From positions 5,541,945 to 5,605,944 of the forward strand of contig NC_134015.1 in NCBI RefSeq assembly GCF_040712315.1: DNA of 64,000 nt. The letters are read 5' to 3'. A program made the translations under genes and the position numbers. Below, one piece after another: positions 25,421-37,900 of the stretch. The DNA comes from Castanea sativa (taxonomy: Eukaryota; Streptophyta; Magnoliopsida; Fagales; Fagaceae). Positions within the stretch are counted from its first letter, which is position 1. Each line of letters begins with the position of its first letter. Below the pieces are notes generated by a model. It saw nothing but the letters and a program-made list of their open reading frames with translations. It did not search any database and had not been told where the DNA came from.

Positions 25421-26767
25421 TTATACTATACTTTGAGGTCAGAGACTGCACAATTTGACTTTTCCCACCCCCGACTTTCCACAAGGCTACTACAAACAAA
25501 GTAGCCATCAAATTAAAATCTCTAATTGGGATGTGTGGGGCACCATTTGTGTACGAGGCATATGCATTAAAAAAACAAAAAGGACTGTATTTCTAAGACT
25601 CTTCTATTTCAACGGTCCTGATTAACATCTGAAAGTTGATGGTGCTCTGCAGTGTGGTGTGCGGTAGTGTATACTATCATTCCTAAAGTCAAAAGTACAG
25701 TTCAACTGCTCGTCAACACTACAACCCAAAAAAACCTGCTCTTCAAGTTGGAAGGGTATTCCCGTAAAATCACCCAATGACAATAATTAGGACACATGCC
25801 TAACATGCATCATTCTATTCTCAATTTGACAAATTGTGGCCTTGGTGATTTTGATTTTGTTATTTACCCAAAAAAAAAAATTTTTTAAATTATTTTGTTG
25901 GGCCTCTTCAATTTTACTGTATTTCATATCAGTTTTGGAAATAATTTATTTAGTTTTTTGTTGTGAATTTTTTTAAAATATTATAAATAAAAGGTAAAAG
26001 TTAAATAAAATAAATAGGTGATTCAGGTAGAACATACAGATAGTAAAAAAAAAGCAATAAATAAATAAATAAATAAATAATTTACATAGAATCTTCATAT
26101 AGTAATAAAAAAAAAAAGAGTGTAATCCATATGACTTCTTCATTAAGTGGGTTGATTAAGAATTTTTTTAATTGAGTAACTTTATAACTATAGTGATATG
26201 CAATGACTCAGAAAGATTATGAGGGTAAATGGGAACTAGAAGATCTCATGTCACATGTTATCTTGTTTAGGATATTATACAATTACTTTTTATTTCCTTT
26301 TATGGTCAAATCCTCAATTTAATATTATTCTTTGTAATCAAAAGAAATTCTTCTCATTTTCTTTCTTTAATTTTTTATAGAATCAATTAGGCTCTTACAC
26401 TTTCTTGATTTTTTTAATCATTATATAAGCACAATAACTGTAAAAGCCAAAAATAAGTATCCATTATCTTTAAATCTTTCATAGGAATAGTGGCCACCAA
26501 TCATATCAGCAAATTACTATACTGGGTCAAATAATTAATCACGAAAATAAATGTCCTTTTCACTTTTTGTTTTTGTTTTTCTACTAGGCCAAGTTGTGAA
26601 TTTCACATATTGCAAAAAACCATCATTACGACAATGGTCCAAACAACATAATTATGTACTCATTTTCTCGGTTTGAGTTTTCCACTTCTTTCTTTTACAT
26701 AATTTTTCATACCCGTTCACATTGAGATGGTACATAACAAAAAATAATATTAGTGATGGAATAAACT

Positions 26768-26910
26768 TTTTTTTAATTGAGAGTTTTAACTTCTGTTTTT
26801 TATGATAATTATTTATCATTAGATTAAGATACCAATTGAATTTTGGTGTAAGTGGAGATTGAATCTCAAAACTCTTATTCAACTATTAGAGACTTTATTA
26901 GTTGACTTTA
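26768..26910 (-). mobile_element. tRNA-derived SINE-like copy, family 2
   Basis: Same order of blocks as 16600-16775: poly(T) at the left, TTATCATTAGA, TTGGTGTAAG, AGATTGAATCTC and AGAGACTTTATTAGTT. It is more diverged than the 16.6-kb copy. Confidence 0.45.
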
Positions 26911-27242
26911 TTAGAATAAAACTTAGTTACACATAAAAGTTACACTATCTTTACTTTTGTTGACCAATTTTCAAGTGTTTTTGAATTTAATTGAAAACTC
27001 GGTAGGTATAAAATAACTATACCTTGAATCATAGGAGAAAAGTAAATAAAGGCATTGATTTATGAATATTTTTAGAAAAATTTTATGTAAAAAGAAAAAA
27101 ATAATTGATTTTTTTTTTACAATTTTTTATATTTCCCATAAAAATAGTATCGATACTTTTAAAAAATAAGATAAATTAACAAATACCTAAAAAATATTCA
27201 TTAACCGGAACCAAGTTTTATTATTGTAATCTAATATTGCTT

Positions 27243-27257
27243 TTTTTTTTTGAAAAG
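27243..27257 (-). mobile_element. Micro-insert with 11-bp direct repeats
   Basis: A T(9)GAAAAG insert lies between TAATATTGCTT copies at 27232-27242 and 27258-27268. Confidence 0.45.
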
Positions 27258-27443
27258 TAATATTGCTTAAATCATAACATGTTACTTGTTACCTTAACAT
27301 TATTTTTTTATTTTTAAGTTTTAACTTACTAACACACGATAAAAATGATGTTAGTGATAGCTCTATATAAAAAATTGATAATACCCCAATCACAATTTCC
27401 AACTTTAAACATTTTTCATTCTAAAAAAAAAAAAAAAATTTAA

Positions 27444-27582
27444 GGACCCGTTTGATACGTATATTTAAATAACAGTTTTTAGTTTTTTTGAAAATACACG
27501 TGAATGAAAAAGTGTGTGAAAATACTTATACTATTGTTTAAAAACTGAAAACATAGGTTTAAATTAATATACCAAACATGCC
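27444..27582. mobile_element. Short Tourist-like MITE
   Basis: A 139-bp element with ends GGACCCGTTTGATA and, reverse-complemented, GGCATGTTTGGTA, flanked by TTAA on both sides (27440-27443, 27583-27586). It lies about 400 bp upstream of the RING/PHD gene transcript. Confidence 0.6.
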
Positions 27583-27899
27583 TTAAACATCTTTCACTTG
27601 TTTGCTTGTTTGTTTTTTAATTTTCCATAAAAATAGTAAAATGTTAAGAAATAGTACAAAGATAATATTGCCTTTGGAAAAAGGAAAATGACGAAAATAT
27701 CCAAAAGAGTCAAATTCACCGTTCAAAGGCCATAAAGAATAAGGGCATTTTGGTAATCTAACCATCCGAACCTCCTCATCCAATGTAGTTGCCAAGTTGC
27801 GTAGGCCATAAGTGTCAACGTTATTACGACATAAAAAAATAAAACATAGAATATTGATAATTACGAAAATAAAATTATTAATATTAATATTAATATTAA

Positions 27900-28696
27900 T
27901 AATACTCTGTGTCTCTCTCTCTCTCTGTGTCTCTCTCTTTACATTTGAAAGCAAAAACATTTTCAGAATCCGTGTAAAAAAGAAAAACACTTCCATTGTT
28001 TCTGGTGCTTTTCTCTTCCTCCTCTCTCAGGTACCAAAACCCCTCTCTTTCTCTCTCTCTCTCTCTCTCTGTGAAAATTTATTTATGAATATTGTAAAAA
28101 ATATATGTATATATTTTTAGATGGGCACAATTTTTATGTTTTTCATGTTTTCTGAGTTTGTTTGAGATTTCATTGGAAGTTTTTTCTAAAAATAATGGTG
28201 GGTTTTTATTTTTAGATAAATTGGACTTGAAATAAAATGTTATCCAAAGGTAAAGTTTTGGTTTTTTTTTTTTTTTTTTTTTTTGGTTTTTGTTTTTCTG
28301 TTTTGGGTGTAAAATTTGAAGCAATTTGTAGAACAAATCTGGGATTTGGATTTTATTTTATGGCTGTTTTGGTTTTTGGGTTTTTGTTTTCTGTGCTGAA
28401 ATAGATCGGTGATAAAGGAATTTTCAATTTTGGGTGAATGGTACTTTTTCCTGTATCAGATATAGCTATATATTGTATATATATATATTTTTTGGTTAGA
28501 GCATTTTGAGTTGTGGAGCTTAAGCTAGGAGCACAAAAAAGGAGGTTAGAGAAAGAATCTTTAGGATTTTTGTTACTGTATGTTTTATTGGATTGGATTG
28601 GATTCGATATCATTTGGTGAAACAAAGAATCTTACATATTTGTTTATGTGATTGAATTGGGGTTTTTGGAATTTTGTTTTTCTGTTGGTTTTGTAG
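27900..28696 (+). other. Probable 5' UTR exon and 5' UTR intron of the RING/PHD gene
   Basis: A CT-rich leader ends at a good donor, CTCTCTCAG|GTACCA (donor GT at 28031). A matching acceptor TTTTGTAG lies at 28691-28696, seven bases before the start codon. This gives a 5' UTR intron of 666 bp (28031-28696). The transcription start was not located; CT tracts at about 27905-27935 and 28045-28070 are typical of plant leaders. Confidence 0.55.
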
Positions 28697-28702
28697 GAAT
28701 AG

Positions 28703-29425
28703 ATGGGCAGGGGAGGAAAGATGAGTAGCAAGAGGAATTTCAGGAGAAGGGTCAGGTCTGAAGATAAGGGTTCTGATGATTCAGATGAGGATTATGTGGT
28801 TTCCAATGATGAAAACGTGGTCTCAGATGGTTCTGATGAGGATTATTGCTCTTCTTTAGACGGATGTGCTTCAGAAGAGAGTTTTGATAAGTTTATTGAA
28901 GAGGATGAGGAGGAGGAGGAAGAGAAGGGGGTGGTGAGGAAGGTTGTTAGATCAAAGGCTAGATCAAAAGTGCAAAAGGGTCGGTCGGGGCAGCAGAAAA
29001 TTGTAGTGAAAACAAAGAGAAAGAGGAGAAGGGTTATGGGGGATGATGAAGAAGAAGATGAGGAGGAGGATGAGGATGAGGATTATAAAGTTGATGATGA
29101 TGATGATGGGGAGGAAGAGGAGGAGGAGGAGGTGGAGGTGGAGGACGAGGACGAGGTAGAGGAGCCCGATTATGAGGATGAGGAATTTACCCCTGATGAA
29201 GATGATTGTTCAGATGCGGAAGAGGAATTGATGCATAGAAAGAAGAGAAATAATATGAAAGTGAGCAAGAGAGGTTTGCAGAAAAAGGGTCTTGTTAGAG
29301 GTAGGAAAAGGAGAAGGAACCCTAAGGTTCCAAAGAAGCCTTTGGGTAATAAAAAAAGAAAGAATGGTGGGTTTAGGAGGAAACTTCAATTGGATGATGA
29401 TGACGACGACGACAACGACGACAAC

Positions 29426-29460
<35 letters not shown>

Positions 29461-31959
29461 GTTTGTTAATAATAGACCGGTTGTGAGAGAGAGGAGCAAG
29501 AAAAAATCAGGTCGAAGACGGAGGAGGTATGTTGTTTGTTTGGATTCAGATTTTGTGTCTTCTGGATCATCTGATTGTGAATATACCATTTCCGAGGAAG
29601 AGAAACATACTATCTCTGAAGAAGAGAAACATACTATGTCTGAAGAAGAGAAACAGCCAGTGAGAGAAACCATGGAGTTTTCTAGAAGTTTGAGAACTAG
29701 TTTAAGGAGTTCATCTTTGCCAAGTGGAACTCAGGAGGTCGGGAATTTACATCAACGAAGAAGACGTCTGGTAAAGAAGGGTAAGGAGAAGTTAGAGGAA
29801 CCTTCGATTAAGAAGGGTAAGGAGAAGGTGGAGGAAGTGAAGACTGAGGTGGTGAAGCAGGTGTGTGGAATTTGCCTGTCTGAAGAAGATAAAAGAAGAT
29901 TAAGGGGAACACTGGATTGCTGCTCTCATTATTTTTGTTTTGCTTGCATAATGGAGTGGTCAAAAGTGGAATCTCGTTGCCCTCTGTGCAAGCAGAGGTT
30001 CAAAACAATCATTAAGCCTGCAAGGTCAGCAGCAGGAATTGATTTGAGAGAAGTGGAGATTCCAGTGCCTGAGCGTGATCAGGTATCTTATTGCTTTCCT
30101 CTTACTGTTCTGTGCTTATTTAGAATTTCTGGTTGCTTAATACTTATTTTCTGGTTTGAATTGGGTTCATTGCTTTATACAGGTTTATCAACCCACTGAG
30201 GAAGAACTTAGGAGTTACCTTGATCCATATGAGAGTGTGATTTGTACAGAATGTCATGAAGGTGGGGATGATGGTCTCATGTTGCTGTGTGATATCTGTG
30301 ATTCTCCCGCACACACCTATTGTGTTGGTCTTGGACGGGAGGTACCCGAAGGTAATTGGTATTGTAACGATTGTAGTAGACCCAGTGCTATGGTATCTTC
30401 AAGTTCCCAAGCACAAGATCATCTGCCTGATCAAAGGATTAGAAGCAACAACATGTCTAATAGACCCCCACCTCTTGTAAATATTAGAGAAGGTTTAGAC
30501 CTCAATTCAATGTCCTCACCTTGTACACCATTTCCCCAAGGATTTGGGAATCTTTCCTCTCCCAGATTTCCTGTTGGAAGTTCTCCTGCAGCTTCTCCAG
30601 TAACTGGAGCAGGGGCACCAACTCTTTCAGGGAGACGCTGGATACATCGTCACATACAACAACTCATTTCCTCTAATAGAAATTCTATGGCTAGTAGAAC
30701 TGATGGGATGTCAGCTGTCAATTCAAGTAGTGATTTTTTAAATTCTCTAAATAATCAAGGCAGGGATACAACAAGTCAACAAACAAGGACACACGACACA
30801 GGGATGCCATATCACATGTTCTTGGAGGATAGGTTACGTGACAATCCCTCTTCATCATCCCAAAGTAGGGATTTCTTTCCCTCGAGATTAAGCTTTGTGA
30901 GAAGGCAAGCAGCTCAGGACCAGACTATGACATCTACTGATAGGTCTTTAAATGGGACATTATGGCCTGAACAGTCAGGGATGAATACAATACCGGGTTA
31001 TGAGCAACTCCATCCATTCAACAGATCATCAAACTTTGGGTCTGATAGTAGTGCTTCACCTTGTACAGTTAGAGAGGGGATTGAGTTTCACATGGCAAAG
31101 GAACAATTGCAATTAATGGTTAAAACCCATTTGAAGAGCTTGGCCCGAGATATCGATTTAGGTATGCAAAAATTTATATTATTTTATCAACATCACTTAG
31201 CCCCTAGACATTGTAAGTGTTTAAAACTATACTTGTAGTGTCTAGGGAGAATCTTCAACTACGGCACTCAATTGGAACATAAAATCCTTGTTTAGGAAAT
31301 ACTAAAGCAACATATGCATTAGAAACATAAGAATAAGTTCTATAATTATTTTCTAATATATGATGCTGCCACTACTTTTGATGCATTCTATTTTGTTGAG
31401 TATTTTTTATAAATAATAAAATTTAATTAAAAAGCACAAAAGTGGTGCAATCCTACTACATGGGAAGAATACAGAGGAAATGCCCAAACCAAGAAACAAA
31501 AATAAAGGAAAATACAAGAAAACTAATGAAAGCTCAATGTATTCAGGAACTCCAGACAGTCTGCAGTAGAAATAATTCTGGAAGTTCAGCTTAATCAAGT
31601 CTAGCTCTTTCTCCTTAGAGCAACAATTGTTTCTTGCTGAGTTGATTTCTTATCTACCATGTCTGTGGAAAAGCTCAAACTGCACTTATTCTTTTGATTC
31701 AGGGAATACTTTCAAGGACATTGCAAGGAGTTCTACACACACCATATTAGCTGCATGTGGGCTTGAGCATACGAAGAGCGAGGTTTATTATTCCATTCCC
31801 CCACCATCAGTCTGTTCCCACATTGAATTAATGACAGGTGGACAGACAAGTCTGATGAAGGGTTGCTGCTCTTCTTGTTTCGATTCTTTTGTAGGGGATG
31901 TGGTGAAGAAGATCATGGATGCAAAAATGCCACCGACATGGTTGAGTCTAGGTCTTTAG
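28703..31959 (+). CDS. RING and PHD finger protein (PHRF1-like), nuclear
   Basis: Coding exons are 28703-30082, 30183-31161 and 31703-31959, giving 871 aa with phase kept at both junctions (CAG|GTATCT..ACAG and TTAG|GTATGC..TCAG). The N-terminal third is very acidic, with Asp/Glu runs and basic KRKRRR-type clusters likely to be nuclear signals. A C3HC4 RING lies at about 388-429 (C388, C391, C407, H409, C412, C415, C426, C429) and a C4HC3 PHD at about 481-524 (C481, C484, C496, C499, H504, C507, C521, C524). A conserved-looking C-terminal block follows (FKDIARSSTHTILAACGLEH). RING plus PHD proteins of this type are expected to act in chromatin binding and ubiquitin ligation; no enzymatic partner can be named. 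Residues about 230-252 are a poly-Asp run, and an 8-residue TISEEEKH unit is repeated three times near residue 294-318. Confidence 0.9.
29395..29460 (+). repeat. Coding (GAT)n/(GAC)n trinucleotide repeat
   Basis: About 20 Asp/Asn codons, mostly GAT, inside the first coding exon of the RING/PHD gene. The other frames give poly-Met and, antisense, poly-Ser shadows. Likely length-variable. Confidence 0.85.
29583..29655 (+). repeat. 24-nt coding tandem repeat (three units)
   Basis: Three near-identical 24-nt units encode TISEEEKH, TISEEEKH and TMSEEEKQ within the RING/PHD protein, between the acidic region and the RING. Confidence 0.85.
31400..31605 (-). mobile_element. LINE 3' tail in RING/PHD intron 2
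   Basis: On the - strand the sequence resembles the 3' end of plant L1 elements: TACTTCC-like text is replaced by TATTCTTCCCATGTAGTAGG, followed by ATTGCACCACTTTTGTGC and an A/T-rich tail. It lies antisense in the 541-bp intron at 31162-31702. Strongly 5' truncated. Confidence 0.5.
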
Positions 31960-34190
31960 GGATATTGATGCAGCAAGTATGTCTTGCTGCACATTTTTTG
32001 TTTAGGAGTTAGACAAGAAATTTGTGGTTAACTTGTTTATAGAGATTATTCACTGACATTGAACACACAACACTATTCTTACTCAATTATTTTTACAGCT
32101 AATATTCAAGAAGTCAAATTTTCTTCCTCTTAATGCATTGGTTACTGCATTAAAAATTTTTCAGGGGAAAACCAAAATGGTTCTTAGTCACTGCTTGTAC
32201 CTGTTTAGCACTACTTAATGGTAATCTTGCAGATAATTTCACATGAAGGTGTCGTTGTTAATGGCTTAGTTTGGCATTTTTGTTTGTTTATATTTTGCTT
32301 TTTTAAAGATGAACTTTTTTTCAGTTTCCTTGGTATTTTTGTTCAGCTTATTTTTTAAGCAAAATTTAAGAGTCACTGACATAAGCTATACCACACAAAA
32401 CGTTGTTATCATATGACAGTTGTTTCGGTTATTTTAATGTAAGACATAGTCGTTAACTGTTGCGGCCACCTTGTTTCTTTCCAGAATCTTTGGTCACTGA
32501 GTCAAAACCAAAAGTACCAATATCTTATTAGCTCTCTATTTAAATAATAATAATAATTATTACACATTTGGTCCTCAATTTTTACCCTTTGTTTCAAAAT
32601 GGTCTTTTATCTTTTGAAATATTTTATTAGTCATTGTACTTTTAAGTTTGTGTAAAAAAAAAATCTATATCATTAACCCTTGCTTTGAAACATATATAAA
32701 AGAAGTAAACAAAAATATTTAAATAACCAATCTGTTCCCTCTTGCTTCTATCAAAATCCTTCAATTTTACTTAAAAATCTCAATTCAAAATCAAAATAAA
32801 AGTAACATCGTAGACCTTTTTGACACACACCTAAAAGTATAATAAATTAAAAAGGAAACATTTTACTACTTTTCGGCCCTTCTTTTTCTTTTTCCCAAAC
32901 TTTTGCCTCAGCTAAAGAGTTTTGACATAGTCAAAGGCACTATATTCCTTTTTTTTTTAATCGTAACTGTTGAAATGGCACGTTGTGATTTGTATATAGT
33001 CAAAGTGATTTCAATAGTTGTTTTATGTGAAAGTGATATTGTGGAAATAGTCATCACCTTGTAAAAAAAAAGTTTTGAAATCTATTATGTTTTTAAGTTG
33101 TAACATTGTTTTATTTGGAAAAATGATGTGTCCCAAATATTAATCATTATAATTTGGATTAGGTTAATATCAGTTGGGGCAACGGTGTCAACCAGTTGCA
33201 AAATAGAAGAAGTTACAACTTACAAACACACCACCCCACCGCAAGCCAAGTTGGGTAACACAACAAGTTACAACTTTATTCTTTTTTGTTTCTTTACTAA
33301 CGTAGTTATCTAGAACAAGTTACAAGTTGCTAACACACTTCAGCCACCACAACACTGTAAAAATCATTTTTAACAAACTTTATAGGTATCCACCAATACC
33401 ACCAAGTCCTCCCTCATGCAACCACCGACACAGTGACACCACCCCCACAGAAAAGTGCCTTCACTTTGCCGGGAGGATTCATCACTTGAATGGGACTGAT
33501 CAAGTGTGTGTCTATATATATATATACTTTTCTTTTCTTTTTTGTTAAAATAATAAGTTGTGATTAGTGTACGATAAAAATAATATCAGAAGTAATCCTT
33601 TAGAAAAGTGATATTGCACTAATCACAATCTTCTATTTTTTTGTATGTTGTAAGATTTATTCTCTAGAATTGACAAAATATTTCATCCTAAGCAAAAACA
33701 ACCAAATTCCAAACACTCAAATTATTAGCTTCCTTTTTTCTACCTTTTTAATGGGTGCCTATAGGGATGGAATCAAAATTTCATCTATGAGGAGGCAAAG
33801 AATGAATTAAAAAGCTTTCAAAGCTTAAGAATAAAATACTCTCACATTAAAAATAATTTACAAATCAATAAGCCATATTAGAAATCACAATTCATAGACA
33901 ATAAATTCAGTTAAAGAGCACCATCCAAAAACAAACAAAAAAATCAGTTAAAGAGGTGGTGGTGGTTTTTTTTTTTTTTAAATAATTATTTGATAGTTGG
34001 AGGTAGAAGTTTTTTTGGGAGGGAAGGAGGGGAGAGTGGAGGAGAATATAAACCTTGAATATCTTCGTTAGAAACACCAAGTTGAGCTTTTTAAGTTGAT
34101 GGGAAACACTTGGAAAAAATGTTGTATGTACAATATAACAATTTTAACAAATAAATTCCCATTCCAATCCCAATTTACTGGATGACTCAA
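31960..34190. other. 3' UTR of the RING/PHD gene, then intergenic sequence
   Basis: The first few hundred bases after the stop at 31957-31959 are the likely 3' UTR; the cleavage site was not fixed. Beyond about 32500 the sequence is AT-rich and gene-free. Confidence 0.5.
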
Positions 34191-34194
34191 AGAT

Positions 34195-34815
34195 GAACTA
34201 CCAAGCAATATACTTGATGCAAATGTCAGTTGCAAAATTTATGCCATTCATGGGAACAACTAACTTTCTTTTTCTTTTTTTTCTTTTCAATTTATGGCCA
34301 TAAATTAAAAGATGATATAAATAAAAGTATGCTGCCTAGAAACTGAGCCAAGAGCCTTTTCAATTTATGACTTGAAATTATAAGATGATATAAAAGTATT
34401 TCGGACCTCACAAATAAAGTTCACATGAGAGCCCACGGCTTACACTGACATTGCCCAACCTCTCCAATGAGAAAAACCACTGTTCAAATCTCCATAACCC
34501 CAATTGAAAGCAACAAAAAGAAAAGGAAAAGGTTTTTTTTTTTGGGTGGGGGGGAAGAAGCAAGTTTTCAGTTAAAAGGCATGGAACCAGTCATTCAGTT
34601 TCGTTAGTTAAACTTAATTGGGAACAATGAGAATGCTGTTTATATCTACAAAATAATCAAGATGAACTTCCAAGAACATAATTAATGCAGATATCAGTTG
34701 AAAATCAAGGCCAATCATAGGAAGAACTCAACTTTTTCTTTTTCAATTTATGACCAGAATTTGAAAGGTGATATAAAAGTATGTTCAGGCCTAGCAACTA
34801 AAGTTCACATGCAAC
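34195..34815. repeat. Diverged direct duplication downstream of Di19
   Basis: Sequence at about 34195-34435 recurs at about 34663-34811, including GATGCAAATGTCAGTTG versus AATGCAGATATCAGTTG and AAAGTTCACATG at the end of both. A shorter internal duplication (TTTCAATTTATG...GATGATATAAA) is present in the first copy. Confidence 0.6.
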
Positions 34816-34956
34816 ATAAATTACACTCATTCCTACACCTTATTCCACACTCTGGGTTTTAATACATTGGCATATTCACTACAAACAAACCATATGTTGA
34901 TGCAGAGCTGTTGGTTGTAACTTTGAATACCACTAAGCAGCAATTATGAACTTTCT

Positions 34957-37900
34957 TCATAAATTGTCATCAAGAATGGTGGACAACAACAGCCCATGAA
35001 CAAACTCGCATCTTTTTGCCTTCTCTTCCTGATCCTTGATAGAGAAGGGAGACGACTGAACATTTCTGTTACCAAAAAAATTACAAAAAAAAAAAAAAAT
35101 GAACATCAGAATTGGCCAGAAAAATAAGTAAATAACAAGAAATTACATAAAACATGGTGAATTTGCCGAAGAGAAGAGAAGAGTATGGACAATTTGTAGT
35201 AACGTGGCTTGTGTTTCTGCTAAACATTTTCACACTAGCATTTGGCTGTAAGCAAGGAAAGTGGTGGGCACAGCACTTGAGATGATGTGTAAAAAGGCCT
35301 AAAGTTTACAAATGCTTTTTCTGCGTAAACCAATAGATCATATTTCTTCATGGGTTAATTTTTCATGTGTAACAAACAAATTTTATATGGATGAGGCAAA
35401 AAGTTCAGAATCTGCATACGCATGCATGACTGTGAATGCTTGCTTGTGTGTGTGACAAATGCTTTTGCTGCGTATACTTATTGATCATATCTTCCTGGAT
35501 TAATTTGTTATGTGCTACAATCAAATGTATATGGATGTAGAAAAATTCAGAATTTGCATTTTGCTACATGCATGATTGCAAATCTGTGTGGGGATGTATG
35601 TGTTTTACTTTATTTTTTTGATGAATAGGGGGGTGTGTTTCACATTCAACAACCTTTATTCTGGAGTGTCCAGCTTGGCCTAGAGTTATTAGGTCAGGTG
35701 TTAAGCTAGCTGGGTAACATAGGTGTTATAGGAACGCTTCAGTCTTGCGTGTTCTGGGCTTTCATTCAATTTTCCTTTGGAAAATGCATAGAACAGATGG
35801 GAAACCAGTTCAACTTGACTAATTCTACTGCAAAGACTGCACAATCTTAATCAACCTCAAGCAGTACACTACATATAAATTATGCAGTACACTACATGTC
35901 AATTGTAAGTTTGAATGATATTTATAGATTAAAAAACCAAATTACATGGAATATTCCCAAATCAGACATGAATACATAGAAATGATATTATGATTCTCTC
36001 AACCAAATATTCCAGCACAATTTGTTGTGAGACTTTAACATGCTTCAAAGGAAAATTGTGTGAAATACCCTTCAACTAGAAGAAAAATCTCCACATGATA
36101 TTAGCACACAATCAAAGACAATGGTTATATTGATACCACATCAACATTGACATGAATCCTAGCACAAAATAAAATAACTTACTAAAATGGATTAAAAAAA
36201 GGTTGGAAATGCAATTACATACCGCTCTGACACTTTCTGCTCTGTTTTTTTCTTGACTGAGCTTGTTTCAGGTGAAAACTGAGGTTGAGCAGATACAAAA
36301 TCATCAGCCATGGGCAAAATAAATGATGACAACAATGGATCTGGTGCTGCGTTGGATGAAGAGACTATACAGGAAGAACCCCCAAAAAGGGACTGAAAGT
36401 TTCCTTCTCGCAGCTCTTTCCTCAATAAAGATAGTGTAGAATGTGCTCCACTTTTACGTGTTTTTCTCTTGCGTTGCATGTAAACAATTGTTAAGGAATC
36501 ATTGTGTCAAACTCTTGTGATAATTTTTTTATTAGTAATTACATGTGCTGGTGAGTCTTGACTTCACAACCTCATCTTCAACCTTGTTCTTACCAGAGGA
36601 GGAGGTGTCGCTTGATATAAAGAAAGTGGTTACCAAATAATTGGCAATGCACAACTTAAATTTAAGTATATTGATGGACCCAAAGACCAAGAAAGTAGAA
36701 AAAATACATCTCAAGAAAAGTTAATTGATCTTCACACGACTTACTATTATGTGTTTCATTAGTCTCCTACTGGTTTTTTTTTTTTTTGGCGGGGTTGGGG
36801 GGTGGGGAGTTGATTAAAAAAAGAGAAACAAATGAGGGAAACCCGTGTAGACAAATGAATGAGTTAAACAAAAGGCAAGTAGCGGATGGACAAAAATCAA
36901 TTCTTCTGATCTTTCCAGCACCTTCAGAGGAACCAATCCTTCAGAGAAAGTGCAGGAAAAGATAATTTGTTAATTTAAAACATTAGAGATCCATATCATT
37001 TTCAATTATTCTCTCAGATGCCATAAAAGTTGTTCCTTCAAAACACATGCAGAATGTTCAAGCAAGTCGGCTTGGAATTCAACAAAAAAAAACTGACTCG
37101 AAAACAATGCATGAAAAGATTGCAGACTACTTGTAATAGATAATAACTCAAAAGTAAAGGATATCTTAAATATGTTTCCATGTTGTAGGGTAATGTGCGC
37201 AACCATATCAACCCCCACCCTCATTGCACAAACTGGACATACCTGCAGAGAAACAATACCCATAATGAGCAATATTAAGGTCCAATAAGCACCCTCCCAT
37301 TAGGGAAACGGGAAAATTATATTTTTATCTATTATATGACAAACAAAAGCCACGAAACCAAAGATTTAAACTTCCATGATCTTAAACCAGACAGGGTATC
37401 AATCAAACTTAAATTTTCAGCCCATCACAGACACCCTAATCCACACTATCCTGATCATATCCCAAACCACTAGTGGGTTGAAAATCAAAGACCCACCATC
37501 ATGTGCAAGTAAGTGGCTTTTCAAGAAGTCAAGTCCCACTTTCCTAAATAAACAAAAGGGGCACGTACCATCATCAGCTGCAAAAGCCTATTGGTTGGTA
37601 TGAATCAATATGCCAAAAGTCAAAGCAATTAAGGGTTACAATCTCTTACATCAATATTTTTTTTTTGTGTGTATTAATAGATTAACATAATTTAATAGGA
37701 TACCAGCATTTCATCAACAATTTCATTTAACCAGTGAATAAATGAATTCTAATGCCACCCAGGGCAGTAAAAGTTGAAGCAGCAGCTACCTAATATCATG
37801 AGAGGAAATCAATAGGACCAGCTTAACTCTCTGTTGGCTTAAATTCCAACTCTTTAACCAATAGCCATGCAGAAAAACTCCAATAGTTGGAAGTTTAGGC

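Larger units (their letters stand above)
25421..27440. other. Gene-free AT-rich intergenic sequence
   Basis: Contains SINE-like sequence at 26768-26910 and a micro-insert at 27243-27257; otherwise nothing was recognised. Confidence 0.55.

Noticed and set aside
29386..29673. Poly-Ser frame on the - strand and poly-Met frame on the + strand
   Set aside because: Shadows of the coding GAT repeat of the RING/PHD gene.
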